A DNA stretch of 52,693 nt from CAZQWJ01 sp964597265 (GTDB lineage Bacteria; Patescibacteriota; 4484-211; JAGQKX01). Positions 24,170-33,090 of this stretch are shown piece after piece. Location of the stretch: the NCBI GenBank assembly GCA_964597265.1, contig CAZQWJ010000003.1:1-52693 (forward strand), in the 5' to 3' direction. The notes beneath the pieces were generated by a model. It was not told the origin of the DNA. It saw only the letters and a list, made by a program, of their open reading frames with translations, and made no database searches. Numbering within the stretch: position 1 is the stretch's first letter; each line of letters starts with the position of its first letter. The position numbers and the translations under genes are program-made.

Positions 24170-24207
24170 GTCATTCCAGCGGATGCTGCCGGCCTATGCA
24201 GGATGAC
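24170..24207. repeat. dispersed GTCATTCCAGC palindrome
   Basis: A diverged single copy of the GTCATTCCAGCGGATGC.../GCAGGATGAC palindrome found also at 5592-5723 and 41185-41210. It lies between dedA and uvrB and could serve as a terminator for dedA. Confidence 0.6.
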
Positions 24208-24211
24208 AACC

Positions 24212-24865
24212 TTACTTTTTATAGGCTCTCCCCAGCGTGGTTTTTATCATATCTTGCTTGCGGTACAGGAAATATAGCACCAAGATAACAACCGTGGCGA
24301 CGAACAGAATATCTATCATGTCAAAAATAGGCAAAAATACCCGATAATTATGCCCAAAGTAGTACCCGATCCAAACGAGAAAACCCAGCCATATTCCGCT
24401 CCCAATCGTGGTTAGCATCATAAAAGACAGTAGTGGCATCCTCGTCATTCCTGCAGGAATAGAGATAAAACTACGTACTTGAGGTATCAATCTCCCGACA
24501 AACACCGATGCCTGCCCAAAGCGGTTGAACCACCCTTCGGCTTTTTTGAGATCCTTTTGAGAGATAAAAAACCACTTCCCCCAACGATCTACAAATAGAT
24601 ACACTCGCTCGGTTCCCAGCCAATACCCAAGTGCATAAAATACCAACGACCCGGCCAAACCACCAACTACAGCGGCAAGCCACACCACTATCGGATCCAT
24701 CTTCCCTTGCGCCACCAACACACCGGCAAACGGCATAACAGCTTCTGAAGGAATGGGGGTAAACACGTTCTCGAGGAAAGAAACAATTGCGATACCAACA
24801 TATCCAAATTGTTCTATCAAATCAAGCGAAAACTGTGATAGTCTGCCCAAAATATCGGTCAACAT
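24212..24865 (-). CDS. DedA/SNARE-associated family membrane protein
   Basis: 217 aa with five to six hydrophobic segments. ENVFTPIPSEAVMPFAG and the GxxxRFIPxVRSFxSIPAG-type block (VFVGRLIPQVRSFISIPAG), with an Arg-rich membrane re-entrant region, identify the DedA family. These proteins act in membrane homeostasis, and several scramble or flip polyprenyl or other phospholipids. It is transcribed divergently from rsmI from overlapping -10 hexamers. Confidence 0.92.
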   Translation of the reverse strand: MLTDILGRLSQFSLDLIEQFGYVGIAIVSFLENVFTPIPSEAVMPFAGVLVAQGKMDPIVVWLAAVVGGLAGSLVFYALGYWLGTERVYLFVDRWGKWFFISQKDLKKAEGWFNRFGQASVFVGRLIPQVRSFISIPAGMTRMPLLSFMMLTTIGSGIWLGFLVWIGYYFGHNYRVFLPIFDMIDILFVATVVILVLYFLYRKQDMIKTTLGRAYKK

Positions 24866-24875
24866 TACAAACTAC

Positions 24876-24883
24876 AGTATAAT
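24876..24883. promoter_or_regulatory. overlapping divergent -10 hexamers (dedA / rsmI)
   Basis: TATAAT on + (24878-24883), 21 nt before the rsmI ATG, and TATACT on the minus strand (24881-24876), 10 nt before the dedA ATG, share four base pairs. Confidence 0.5.
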
Positions 24884-24904
24884 CTGTATGACGCGCAAAA
24901 ATCT

Positions 24905-25627
24905 ATGGGAACTTTGTATATCATCGCCACACCAATTGGTAATCGACAGGATCTGAGCTTGCGGGCAATAGATGTGCTGTCATCTGTTCAGATCGTCTTG
25001 GCCGAAGACACACGACAATTTCTGAAGCTAAAGTCATATATTGCAGAGGTTTTTCCTCAAAAAAACATTACTTCGGACATTGTGCGTTTTGATGACCACA
25101 CTGAACAGCAACTTATCCCTCGGGTTGTTCAACAACTTGACGCTGGTGCAACAGTTGCGTTGGTGTCTGATGCAGGTTCACCTCTTGTATCTGATCCAGG
25201 CTATCGATTGATACGCCACCTTCTTAACCATACCGCTCACGAAGTAACAAGTATTCCTGGGCCTTCGGCAGTAGTGAATGCGTTACTTCTGTCAGGATTG
25301 CCACCGTACCCGTACATGTTTGTAGGGTTTTTACCGCCAACACCAAACAAAGTCAAGACACTGTTGGAAAAAATCCGATTGGCCCAAAGTCATGTAACTA
25401 CAACCTGCGTCGCGTTTGTTTCTCCCCATAAGATAGTAAAGACATTGGAGGCATTTGATCAATTCGAAAAAGAAAACGCGTGTACAGTCTCTTGTGTGCT
25501 GTTATCAGAAATGACAAAGTTATACGAAAAGCGCTGGGTAGGAACCCCGGATCAGTTGTTGCAACAATTACCAGCAACAGTCAAAGGTGAAATGACCTTG
25601 GTTTGGACTATGCAACCGGCAGTGTGA
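24905..25627 (+). CDS. rsmI: 16S rRNA (cytidine1402-2'-O)-methyltransferase
   Basis: 240 aa SAM-dependent enzyme of the tetrapyrrole-methylase fold. GTLYIIATPIGNRQDLS at the start, LAEDTRQFLKL, VSDAGSPLVSDPGYRLI and SIPGPSAVVNALLLSGL are the RsmI signature motifs. It methylates C1402 in the decoding centre of 16S rRNA. Its 3' end overlaps the convergent histidine kinase gene by 20 nt. Confidence 0.95.
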   Translation: MGTLYIIATPIGNRQDLSLRAIDVLSSVQIVLAEDTRQFLKLKSYIAEVFPQKNITSDIVRFDDHTEQQLIPRVVQQLDAGATVALVSDAGSPLVSDPGYRLIRHLLNHTAHEVTSIPGPSAVVNALLLSGLPPYPYMFVGFLPPTPNKVKTLLEKIRLAQSHVTTTCVAFVSPHKIVKTLEAFDQFEKENACTVSCVLLSEMTKLYEKRWVGTPDQLLQQLPATVKGEMTLVWTMQPAV

Positions 25628-26771
25628 CATAAAAAGTACTCCCCCGCCCCACTTCTGACTCAACCCTGATAGTGCCATGCATACTTTCTACCATAGCCTT
25701 GGTTGTATAAAGGCCCAACCCAAGCCCTTGAGTACTTTCGGTAAATGGTCGTTCACCTCGAGAGAACCGCTCGAATATCTTGTGTTGCATTTCTGCATCA
25801 ATACCACTACCGGTATCTTTGACAATCATAGTTACCGCATTGTTTTCCTGACTAAAACTTACTTCAATAAAACCAGCCTCAGTAAACTTCACGGCATTGG
25901 ACAGCAGCGCGTAGACTACCTGTCGGATAAACGTCGGATCCACTGATACTTTGGGTAATGCAAACTGAGGGTAATTAAGCCGCACTTCCAGGCCTTTGTT
26001 TTTGGCATCGTCACGAATAAATTTAGCCACCTCAGCGACCAACGGTTCTAGCTGCGTTGCCTCTGGCTCCGGCTTCAGCACCTCATTTTCTATACGGGAA
26101 ACCGTTACGATTGATTCGATTGTGTGTATCTGCCGTTCGTTGGAGATGTATGCTCGACGCAAAAATTGCTTTTGCTCTTCTGTAAGATTTTGGCCTTCGT
26201 CCAGCAACAGGCTTAGGTAGCCCTTGATGCTTGTCGCAGGAGTACGGAGTTCGTGTGTAACAATAGAAACAAAATCAAGCTGCATTTCTTCATACCTCTT
26301 CTGTTCATTTAGATCTTTCACCTCCACCACGATCCCGATGAGGTTACCCAGATCATTCTTCATTGCGACAAACACCAGCGCAATTGGGATAGTATTGGAC
26401 GCCTGGGATTGATTAGTGGCTTTGACCTCAAACGTCAATTCGACCGTGACCTTGTTATTGCCTTCAAGTATCTGCGTAAATGGATCTATCTGTGCCTCGG
26501 CCAATCCAGGAAAAAAATGACTATATGTTTTGCCAACCGCAAGTTCATATGGAATAGAAAGCATGGTTTCCAAACCATGGCTCCAAAAATCAATCCTTTT
26601 TTCCATATCAATAGTAAATATGCCCTGCGTCAAGGCTTTTACCATGAAAATAAGTTTTTTATTTGTTTCAGTGATATTGTCTACTCTGCTTTGGAGGACA
26701 GCATTCTGGTTTTCAAGATCTGCAATTTTCCTCACCTGAGGCCGGCAAAATAATTGACCAAAGCCAAACAT
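25608..26771 (-). CDS. PAS-domain sensor histidine kinase
   Basis: 387 aa, no membrane segment apparent, so probably cytoplasmic. Short coiled-coil start (~15-45), PAS domain (~45-165, with GIFTIDMEKRIDFWSHG), HisKA domain with the phospho-accepting His in FVSIVTHELRTPATSIKGYL, then HATPase_c with N box (VYALLSNAVKFTEAGF), G1 (VKDTGSGID) and G2 (GLGLGLYTTKAMVE). The likely partner, a single-domain response regulator, lies 1.3 kb away beyond enolase. A TACTAT -10 ends 6 nt before the ATG. Confidence 0.92.
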   Translation of the reverse strand: MFGFGQLFCRPQVRKIADLENQNAVLQSRVDNITETNKKLIFMVKALTQGIFTIDMEKRIDFWSHGLETMLSIPYELAVGKTYSHFFPGLAEAQIDPFTQILEGNNKVTVELTFEVKATNQSQASNTIPIALVFVAMKNDLGNLIGIVVEVKDLNEQKRYEEMQLDFVSIVTHELRTPATSIKGYLSLLLDEGQNLTEEQKQFLRRAYISNERQIHTIESIVTVSRIENEVLKPEPEATQLEPLVAEVAKFIRDDAKNKGLEVRLNYPQFALPKVSVDPTFIRQVVYALLSNAVKFTEAGFIEVSFSQENNAVTMIVKDTGSGIDAEMQHKIFERFSRGERPFTESTQGLGLGLYTTKAMVESMHGTIRVESEVGRGSTFYVTLPVA

Positions 26772-26776
26772 ACTGC

Positions 26777-26783
26777 TATAGTA
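26777..26783. promoter_or_regulatory. overlapping divergent -10 hexamers (kinase / enolase)
   Basis: TATAGT on + (26777-26782) precedes the enolase ATG by 26 nt. Its near-complement TACTAT on the minus strand (26783-26778) ends 6 nt before the kinase ATG. Confidence 0.45.
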
Positions 26784-26808
26784 ACAAGAGTGTTAGCAAT
26801 ATAGCAAT

Positions 26809-28083
26809 ATGATTCTCATAGACTTTGTTGAAGCACGTGAAATATTGGACAGTCGTGGATTTCCCACGGTGGAGGCCAAGGTAGTATTGAATAATGGTCT
26901 CACCGCTATTGCATCTGTACCTGCAGGCGCCTCCAAAAGTACGTTCGAAGCAATTGAACTCAGAGACACTGATGCAGCAAGGTACAGCGGTCAAGGTGTA
27001 CTACACGCTGTAAAGAATATTAACGAAATCATCTCTCCACGTCTCAAAAAAATGAATCCTTTGGAACAATCAAATATTGACAAAGTACTCATCGAACTGG
27101 ACCAAACTCCAAATAAGGCACATTTGGGAGCCAATGCCACACTCGCTGTTTCCGAAGCAGTCGCACGCGCCGGAGCCATGGTTTCTGAAAAACCGCTCTG
27201 GGCTCACCTCAATGAGGTGTTCAACAAACAACGCGCTAAGAATGTATATGGCGAGGAGGCGGCAGTGCTAGTTGAACAACGCAACCCTCGACTGCCAACC
27301 CCTCTTTTTAATGTTATCAACGGTGGAAAACATGCAGCATCGTCTTTGGATTTTCAAGAGTTTATTGTTATCCCACCCCAAAAGTTGACACCCGCCGAAC
27401 ACATTAGAATAGGAGCCGAAATCAGACACAATATCGAACGCGTGTTGCAACAACAGAAGACATTCTTTGGGGTTGGAGATGAAGGTGGAGTTTCGGCACA
27501 ATTTGAAAGTGTTGACCAAGTATTTGACGTACTTAGTGCTGCGATCAAACAATCCGGTCGTGCATTGCAAAACGACATAACACTCGCTATTGATGTCGCT
27601 GCTGACTCGATTGATAACTTTAACCCTGCCGCCAGCGTCGAGTTGTACAAGCAGCTCTCAGACACATATCCGTTGACCATGATTGAGGATCCCCTGCCTT
27701 CTCGTGATTACACACCATGGGCGCATCTGAGGGCTCTCATACACTCTAAGGTGCTATTGGCGGGTGATGATCTGATCGCAACCAATGCCGAACGCCTACG
27801 CCAGGCTATCACGGCAAAGGCGCTTGATATGGTAATTATCAAACCTAATCAAGTAGGGACTGTATCAGAAACACTGGAAACAGCAAAGGTCGCCAAACAC
27901 CATACTGTTGGTATGATTGTCTCACACCGAAGCGGCGAAACAAATGATTCGTTCATTGCTGATTTGGCTGTTGCAGTAGGCGCTGATTACCTCAAAGCTG
28001 GTTCTCCCGTCCGAGGCGAGCGCACAGCAAAATACAACCGCCTGTTGGAAATATATAATGAGAATAATTGGAGTTTGAAATAG
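26809..28083 (+). CDS. eno: enolase (divergent)
   Basis: 424 aa. Interconverts 2-phosphoglycerate and phosphoenolpyruvate. Most active-site elements are intact: the Glu in DFQEFIVIPP, the Glu in IGAEIRHN, metal ligands in LAIDVAAD, MIEDPL and AGDDLIATN, the catalytic Lys in VIIKPNQVGT, VSHRSGET and LKAGSP. The mobile catalytic loop, normally SGASTGxxE, reads AGASKSTFE, an altered version of a highly conserved segment. With PEP synthase and phosphohexomutase nearby, it belongs to a lower-glycolysis/gluconeogenesis neighbourhood. Confidence 0.95.
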   Translation: MILIDFVEAREILDSRGFPTVEAKVVLNNGLTAIASVPAGASKSTFEAIELRDTDAARYSGQGVLHAVKNINEIISPRLKKMNPLEQSNIDKVLIELDQTPNKAHLGANATLAVSEAVARAGAMVSEKPLWAHLNEVFNKQRAKNVYGEEAAVLVEQRNPRLPTPLFNVINGGKHAASSLDFQEFIVIPPQKLTPAEHIRIGAEIRHNIERVLQQQKTFFGVGDEGGVSAQFESVDQVFDVLSAAIKQSGRALQNDITLAIDVAADSIDNFNPAASVELYKQLSDTYPLTMIEDPLPSRDYTPWAHLRALIHSKVLLAGDDLIATNAERLRQAITAKALDMVIIKPNQVGTVSETLETAKVAKHHTVGMIVSHRSGETNDSFIADLAVAVGADYLKAGSPVRGERTAKYNRLLEIYNENNWSLK

Positions 28084-28119
28084 AGATAATAGGCGAGTAC
28101 TACTCAAATACTTCGAAAT

Positions 28120-28518
28120 TTACCCTTCTCCTTGGGTTTCTACGCCACTCTCCTGTAGGAAGCTCTCAACTTCTGTCATGATTTGTTCGGGGGTATAGGC
28201 TGATTTTATAAGATAGCCTTTGGCGCCTAATTTGAACCCTTCCTTGATTACGCTTTCTTGTCCCAGGTTGGTTAATAACACCACAGGAATATCTCTCGTC
28301 TCTGGTTTTGCTTTGAGTGTGCCCAGTAGGTCAAGACCATTGAGCTTAGGCAGCATGATATCTAACAGAATAAGCTGGGGTGCAACCTCCGCAGCTTTAA
28401 CCAACCCTTCGGCCCCATCAGCTGCGGAAATGACATCATATCCTCGTTTCTTGAGCTGTCGCTCATATAACTCGCGGATAAAATAATCATCTTCAATTAT
28501 CAAAATCTTTGCTGCCAT
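28120..28518 (-). CDS. single-domain response regulator (REC)
   Basis: 132 aa, one receiver domain and no output domain. The acidic pair is in LIIEDDYF, the phospho-Asp in LILLDIMLPKLNGLD (~53), the Thr/Ser switch in VVLLTN and the conserved Lys in GYLIKSAYTP. It probably signals by protein-protein contact. The PAS histidine kinase at 25608-26771, on the same strand beyond enolase, is the likely partner (inference). Confidence 0.92.
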   Translation of the reverse strand: MAAKILIIEDDYFIRELYERQLKKRGYDVISAADGAEGLVKAAEVAPQLILLDIMLPKLNGLDLLGTLKAKPETRDIPVVLLTNLGQESVIKEGFKLGAKGYLIKSAYTPEQIMTEVESFLQESGVETQGEG

Positions 28519-28533
28519 GTCGTTATGGTATCA

Positions 28534-30858
28534 CTACTTCTTGCCCTGTACCAGAGCTAATTCGGCCTGGGCAACTATACTTCTTGTTGTCTCAATCATA
28601 TCAGGGCTTACAGAAACAGAGGTCACTCCTGCACGTACTAACTCATATGATATTTCGGGGTATACACTGGGAGCTTGTCCACAAATCGAAGAGGTGACAC
28701 CGTGTGCGTGACACACTTTAACCACATGTTTTAACGCCCACATGACTGCCTCATTTCGCTCATCAAACATAGTACCCAATTTGCTATTATCCCTGTCCAC
28801 CCCAAGCACCAGTTGTGTCAGGTCATTGCTGCCGATAGACACGCCGTCTATACCTACTCCGATAAATTTGTCTAACAAGATCACCGTGCTTGGTACCTCT
28901 ACCATGATCCACAACTTAAACGAGCCTCCTCGATACAGCCCGTGATCAGCCAAAATCTTCTTGGTTTCAACCAATTCCTCTGGAGTACGTACAAACGGCA
29001 ACATCACATGTAGATTTTGGTGATATCTGCGAACTCTTTTGATTGCCTCAATTTCCATGGTAAATACTTCTGGATCTGCAAGGTATCGAGAAACACCGCG
29101 AAACCCAATCATGGGGTTTTCTTCATCTGTTTCGTACTTTTTGCCGCCAGTCAGGTTCTGATATTCATTAGTACGAAAGTCACTGGTCCGATACACCACT
29201 GGACGCGGATCAAACGCACGAGCAAACGTAAGCAAGCCCTCATACAGCTGCTGAATGTAGTCATCACGTTTGCCTTGATCCAACGCATGACGAGGATGCA
29301 CGCCAATTTGTGCCATCATAAACTCAGCTCGCAACAACCCTACGCCGTCTACGTCTCGTTTGGCCATTTCATCCGCCAGGTCCGGCTCTCCCAAATTGAG
29401 ATATACTTTGGTCGCGGTTTTGGTAGGAAGGGCTTTGGTCGCTGCATCAGAAACCGAAGATGCAGCGGACAATTTCAATTGCTCGGACACATCGCCTTCG
29501 TAAATCTTCCCTTGTGTTCCATCAATAGTTATTTTTTCGCCATCTTTGAGCATCTTAGTAGCATTCTGCGTACCCACAACTGCCGGAATCCCTAATTCTC
29601 GCGAGACAATCGCTGCATGAGAGGTCCTACCACCCTCATCGGTCACAATAGAAACTGCGCGCCGCATAGCGGGAACAAAATCTGGTGTCGTCATTTCTGT
29701 GACTAATACTTCACCCTTTTTAACCTTATTAATCTCTTTGGCAGAATGGATGACACGCACCGGCCCCATACCTATACCAGGGCTGGCACCCAAACCTTCT
29801 AACAGCGTCGGCAATTGCGGAAGATCTGACTGCTGCACGGTAGGGGTAGGAACTGCTTTGACCTCATCCTGTTCAGAAACCTGCAGTGTAGTGATGGGTC
29901 GTGTCTGTACAAGATACAGTGTCTTGTTTTCCAGAGCCCACTCAATATCTTGAGGGAATGCATAATGATCCTCTACTTGTTTGCCAAGTTTGGCCAACGC
30001 AATGATCTGGTCTTCTGTCAGTTTTTGCTTGTTTTGATACGCACGAGAAACCGGCAATGTAGCGACCTGCTCTTCTTTTTTTGCAGATGCAGCATATCCA
30101 AGCATCGTACTTTGTTTGACCACGTGGGTATCTACGATTTTCCAGTCAGTCTTACTCACGAGATACTGGTCAGGTGTGGTTTGGCCACTCACCAATGCAT
30201 CTCCAAGTCCATAGATTGCCTCGATGGTAATTTTGTCGTGGTCATTGCTCAAAGGATCCACCGTAAACATCACACCACTTACCTCTGACTGCACCATCTT
30301 TTGTATCGGTACGGCAATGCTCACTTTGAAGTGGTCAAACCCTTGCTCTTCTCTATAAAAAATTGCCCGTGACTCAAACAGTGATGCCCACGCCATCTTG
30401 ACTGTCTGCAATACATCAGCAGTACCTCGCACATCTAGGTAAGTTTCCTGCTGACCTGCAAATGAGGCACCTGGCAAATCCTCGGCTGTCGCTGATGACC
30501 TGACCGCTACAAAGGCATTACGGTTCTTGGAGAGCTTTTTGTATGCGTTGGTAACATCTTTTTGGATATCTTCCGGCATTGGAGATGCCACAATCTTTTC
30601 CTTGATGATTTCGGCAACTTCCTGTAGTTTTTTACTATCATTTCTATCAAGGCCAGTGAGTTGTTCTTTGATAAATACGTCTAGTTTGGAAGCTTTTAGA
30701 AATTGCTGAAACGCATGTGAAGTAACGCAAAATCCTGGAGGCACCGGCAAATCCGCCTGCGTCATTTCGCCCAGATTGGCGCCTTTACCGCCTACTTGGG
30801 CAATGTCTTTCTTGGAAATCTCGGTAAAAAATTTAATGTTGACTGAGCGATCTGCCAT
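28534..30858 (-). CDS. ppsA: phosphoenolpyruvate synthase
   Basis: 774 aa. N-terminal ATP-grasp-like PPDK domain (GGKGANLGEM, AVRSSATAEDLPGASFAGQQ), the swivelling phosphohistidine domain with GGRTSHAAIVSRELGIPAVV, and the C-terminal PEP/pyruvate barrel with GVSIGSNDLTQLVLGVDRDN and the catalytic Cys in SSICGQAPS. It converts pyruvate and ATP to PEP, AMP and phosphate. The ATG at 30858 is preferred because it avoids a long overlap with the upstream mutase and starts the conserved sequence. Confidence 0.95.
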   Translation of the reverse strand: MADRSVNIKFFTEISKKDIAQVGGKGANLGEMTQADLPVPPGFCVTSHAFQQFLKASKLDVFIKEQLTGLDRNDSKKLQEVAEIIKEKIVASPMPEDIQKDVTNAYKKLSKNRNAFVAVRSSATAEDLPGASFAGQQETYLDVRGTADVLQTVKMAWASLFESRAIFYREEQGFDHFKVSIAVPIQKMVQSEVSGVMFTVDPLSNDHDKITIEAIYGLGDALVSGQTTPDQYLVSKTDWKIVDTHVVKQSTMLGYAASAKKEEQVATLPVSRAYQNKQKLTEDQIIALAKLGKQVEDHYAFPQDIEWALENKTLYLVQTRPITTLQVSEQDEVKAVPTPTVQQSDLPQLPTLLEGLGASPGIGMGPVRVIHSAKEINKVKKGEVLVTEMTTPDFVPAMRRAVSIVTDEGGRTSHAAIVSRELGIPAVVGTQNATKMLKDGEKITIDGTQGKIYEGDVSEQLKLSAASSVSDAATKALPTKTATKVYLNLGEPDLADEMAKRDVDGVGLLRAEFMMAQIGVHPRHALDQGKRDDYIQQLYEGLLTFARAFDPRPVVYRTSDFRTNEYQNLTGGKKYETDEENPMIGFRGVSRYLADPEVFTMEIEAIKRVRRYHQNLHVMLPFVRTPEELVETKKILADHGLYRGGSFKLWIMVEVPSTVILLDKFIGVGIDGVSIGSNDLTQLVLGVDRDNSKLGTMFDERNEAVMWALKHVVKVCHAHGVTSSICGQAPSVYPEISYELVRAGVTSVSVSPDMIETTRSIVAQAELALVQGKK

Positions 30859-30865
30859 CTCATAC

Positions 30866-32254
30866 TTAGAGTAACCCACCCAATGGCGTAATGTCAACAA
30901 CGGGGTGTTGCTGCAGACGTGCTTTTACTATCTCAATAATTTCTTTTAGTTTGTCTGCAGTGTCTGCCTCAAAACGCACCGTGATATGTGGACCTGTGTT
31001 GCTTGCCCGCACCAATGCCCATGAGTGATCAGAGAATGTAGCCCTCACACCATCAATAGTTGCCACCTCCCATGATGTTTCCAGGCTTTGCCTAACTGCG
31101 TTTACTACGGTAAATTTTTGATCATCCGGCGTTGGTAGGCGGATTTCCTCTGTCGAATGCGTTTTTTGAATGTCGGTGAAAAATGTTGAAAAGGGCTCGT
31201 CAGATCGCGAAAGTAACTCAATAATTCGTAAACCTGCAAACAACCCATCATCATACCCGTAATAATTATCACGGATGAATGTATGGCTGGATACCTCCCC
31301 GCCCAATAAAATTGATGGGTCTTCACGCATGGCATTGCGAAAATACGCATGGCCAGTACGAATCATCACCGGCTCTCCACCGGCTTTTTTTATTTCATCA
31401 GCTAGCACATAACTTGACTTGACGTCATACAGCACCTTGCTTCCAGGGAAACGGCGCAAAATATCCTTTGCCATAGGAATGAGTAGAAGATCATTCGAAT
31501 ACATTCTGCCGGTTTCGTCTATAACCCCGTAGCGATCGCCATCGGTATCAAACCCGATCGCCAAATCAGCTTTTTCCTGCTCCACACGCATGATTGAGTC
31601 CACCATATTAATGTGCTGTTCAGGGTCAGCTACATGATGTGGAAAATCGCCGTGCAGTACGCAGTGCTGTGGAATGACTTCTACACCCAACGACTCGTAC
31701 AAACGTGGGGCAAATTCTGAAGCCGCACCATTACCACAATCAATAACAACGCGCACTTTGCGTTGAATATGAATGCGGTTGGCAATATCGCTGGCATACT
31801 CTCCAAAAACGTCTCTATACGACATTGCACCATCACCTGTAATAAAATCTTCTTTTTCTATTAATTTTCTGATTTCCTGTAGATCACTGTTAAAAATAGG
31901 CAAACAATCCGGCCCGTCAAATCGAAACCCGTTGAACTCTTTGGGATTATGAGATGCAGTGATCATGCAACCAGCGTCATACTGGTGTTTCATAACGGCA
32001 AAATGTACCAGCGGCGTAATCGCCAAGCCAATATCAGTCACATCGCATCCCGTTGATAAAAGGCCTTGGATGAAGTAAGCATTAAGTTGTGGAGAGGAAA
32101 AACGATTATCGTGTCCGACTACGACCTTATTACCGCCAAACCTGCGCTGGATATACGTGCCAAACCCGCGACCTATCTTCTCGGCATCCTGATGCTCAAA
32201 ATCAACACCTACAATGCCCCGAATATCATACGCTCGAAATATCTTAGGATCCAT
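30866..32254 (-). CDS. phosphomannomutase/phosphoglucomutase
   Basis: 462 aa alpha-D-phosphohexomutase. The catalytic phosphoserine loop is MITASHNPKEFNGF (~97-110), the Mg-binding loop GFDTDGDRYGVID, the sugar-specificity loop GGEVSSHTF and the phosphate-binding loop RASNTGPH. It interconverts hexose 1- and 6-phosphates for cell-surface polysaccharide precursors; manB versus pgm specificity cannot be fixed from sequence. ppsA follows after 7 nt. A TATACT -10 lies 6 nt before the ATG. Confidence 0.93.
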   Translation of the reverse strand: MDPKIFRAYDIRGIVGVDFEHQDAEKIGRGFGTYIQRRFGGNKVVVGHDNRFSSPQLNAYFIQGLLSTGCDVTDIGLAITPLVHFAVMKHQYDAGCMITASHNPKEFNGFRFDGPDCLPIFNSDLQEIRKLIEKEDFITGDGAMSYRDVFGEYASDIANRIHIQRKVRVVIDCGNGAASEFAPRLYESLGVEVIPQHCVLHGDFPHHVADPEQHINMVDSIMRVEQEKADLAIGFDTDGDRYGVIDETGRMYSNDLLLIPMAKDILRRFPGSKVLYDVKSSYVLADEIKKAGGEPVMIRTGHAYFRNAMREDPSILLGGEVSSHTFIRDNYYGYDDGLFAGLRIIELLSRSDEPFSTFFTDIQKTHSTEEIRLPTPDDQKFTVVNAVRQSLETSWEVATIDGVRATFSDHSWALVRASNTGPHITVRFEADTADKLKEIIEIVKARLQQHPVVDITPLGGLL

Positions 32255-32260
32255 AGGATG

Positions 32261-32266
32261 AGTATA
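32261..32266 (-). promoter_or_regulatory. -10 element for phosphohexomutase gene (leaderless)
   Basis: TATACT on the minus strand, separated from the ATG at 32254 by 6 nt (CATCCT). Confidence 0.55.
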
Positions 32267-32290
32267 CGAAAACTGTCTGTTGAAAGTAAA

Positions 32291-33037
32291 CTATTCTTTG
32301 ATCAAGTCCGGGCGGAAACGTTTGGTGAGCTCTTCTGCCTGTTCTTTTCGCCATTTTTCAATCTCCTCATGGTTACCTGATAGCAAGACCTCCGGTACCT
32401 CATGTCCTTCGTATTCTTCAGGCCGGGTATACACAGGGTGCTTGAGTAGACCTTTGTGTGTATATGAGAAAGATTCCTCCTGGATAGAGGCTTGATTCCC
32501 TACAACACCAGGTATCAGACGCGAAACCGAGTCAACAATCACCATCGCAGGAATTTCTCCTCCGGTGAGAATGTAATCACCAATTGAGATATGCTCGTCA
32601 ACCAAATGGTCAAATACTCGATGATCCTCACCTTCATAATGACCACAAATCAGAATGATGTGGTCCAAATTGGATAATTTTTCGGTAATTCTAAAATTAT
32701 ACGGGATGCCCTTAGGAGTCATCAAAATAACGTGTTGTATAGCTTTGGGATCGCTATTTTTGGCAAATTTTGCTTTTAAGTCTGTCACTGCTTTGAAAAT
32801 TGGCTCCGGCTTAAGTACCATTCCTTCTCCCCCACCATAGGGCTCGTCATCTACAGTTTTGTGCTTATCGCTAGCCCATTTGCGTAAATCGTGTATTTTG
32901 ATCGTCACAATCTTGTCTTTTTGAGCACGCGCAAGCATGGAATCAGCAAAAACCCCTGTGAACATGTCAGGGAAAATCGTCAGAATATCAAAAGCAATAG
33001 TTTTTGGGGGGGTCTTTTTAACCTTAGCGTCTGCCAT
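32291..33037 (-). CDS. trmD: tRNA (guanine37-N1)-methyltransferase
   Basis: 248 aa SPOUT-class enzyme. FDILTIFPDMF at the start, DDEPYGGGEGMVLKPEP, the SAM-binding knot ICGHYEGEDHRV and SIGDYILTGGE, and KHPVYTRP near the end are TrmD hallmarks. It forms m1G37 in tRNAs reading CUN, CCN and CGG codons, which prevents frameshifting. It is not beside rplS (at 43933) as in many bacteria. TATAAT at 33058-33063 (minus) precedes the ATG by 20 nt. Confidence 0.96.
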   Translation of the reverse strand: MADAKVKKTPPKTIAFDILTIFPDMFTGVFADSMLARAQKDKIVTIKIHDLRKWASDKHKTVDDEPYGGGEGMVLKPEPIFKAVTDLKAKFAKNSDPKAIQHVILMTPKGIPYNFRITEKLSNLDHIILICGHYEGEDHRVFDHLVDEHISIGDYILTGGEIPAMVIVDSVSRLIPGVVGNQASIQEESFSYTHKGLLKHPVYTRPEEYEGHEVPEVLLSGNHEEIEKWRKEQAEELTKRFRPDLIKE

Positions 33038-33090
33038 AACACGTAAAGAACAGTGCCATTATAGCCGAAAATAGAAGCAAAATCAACTAA

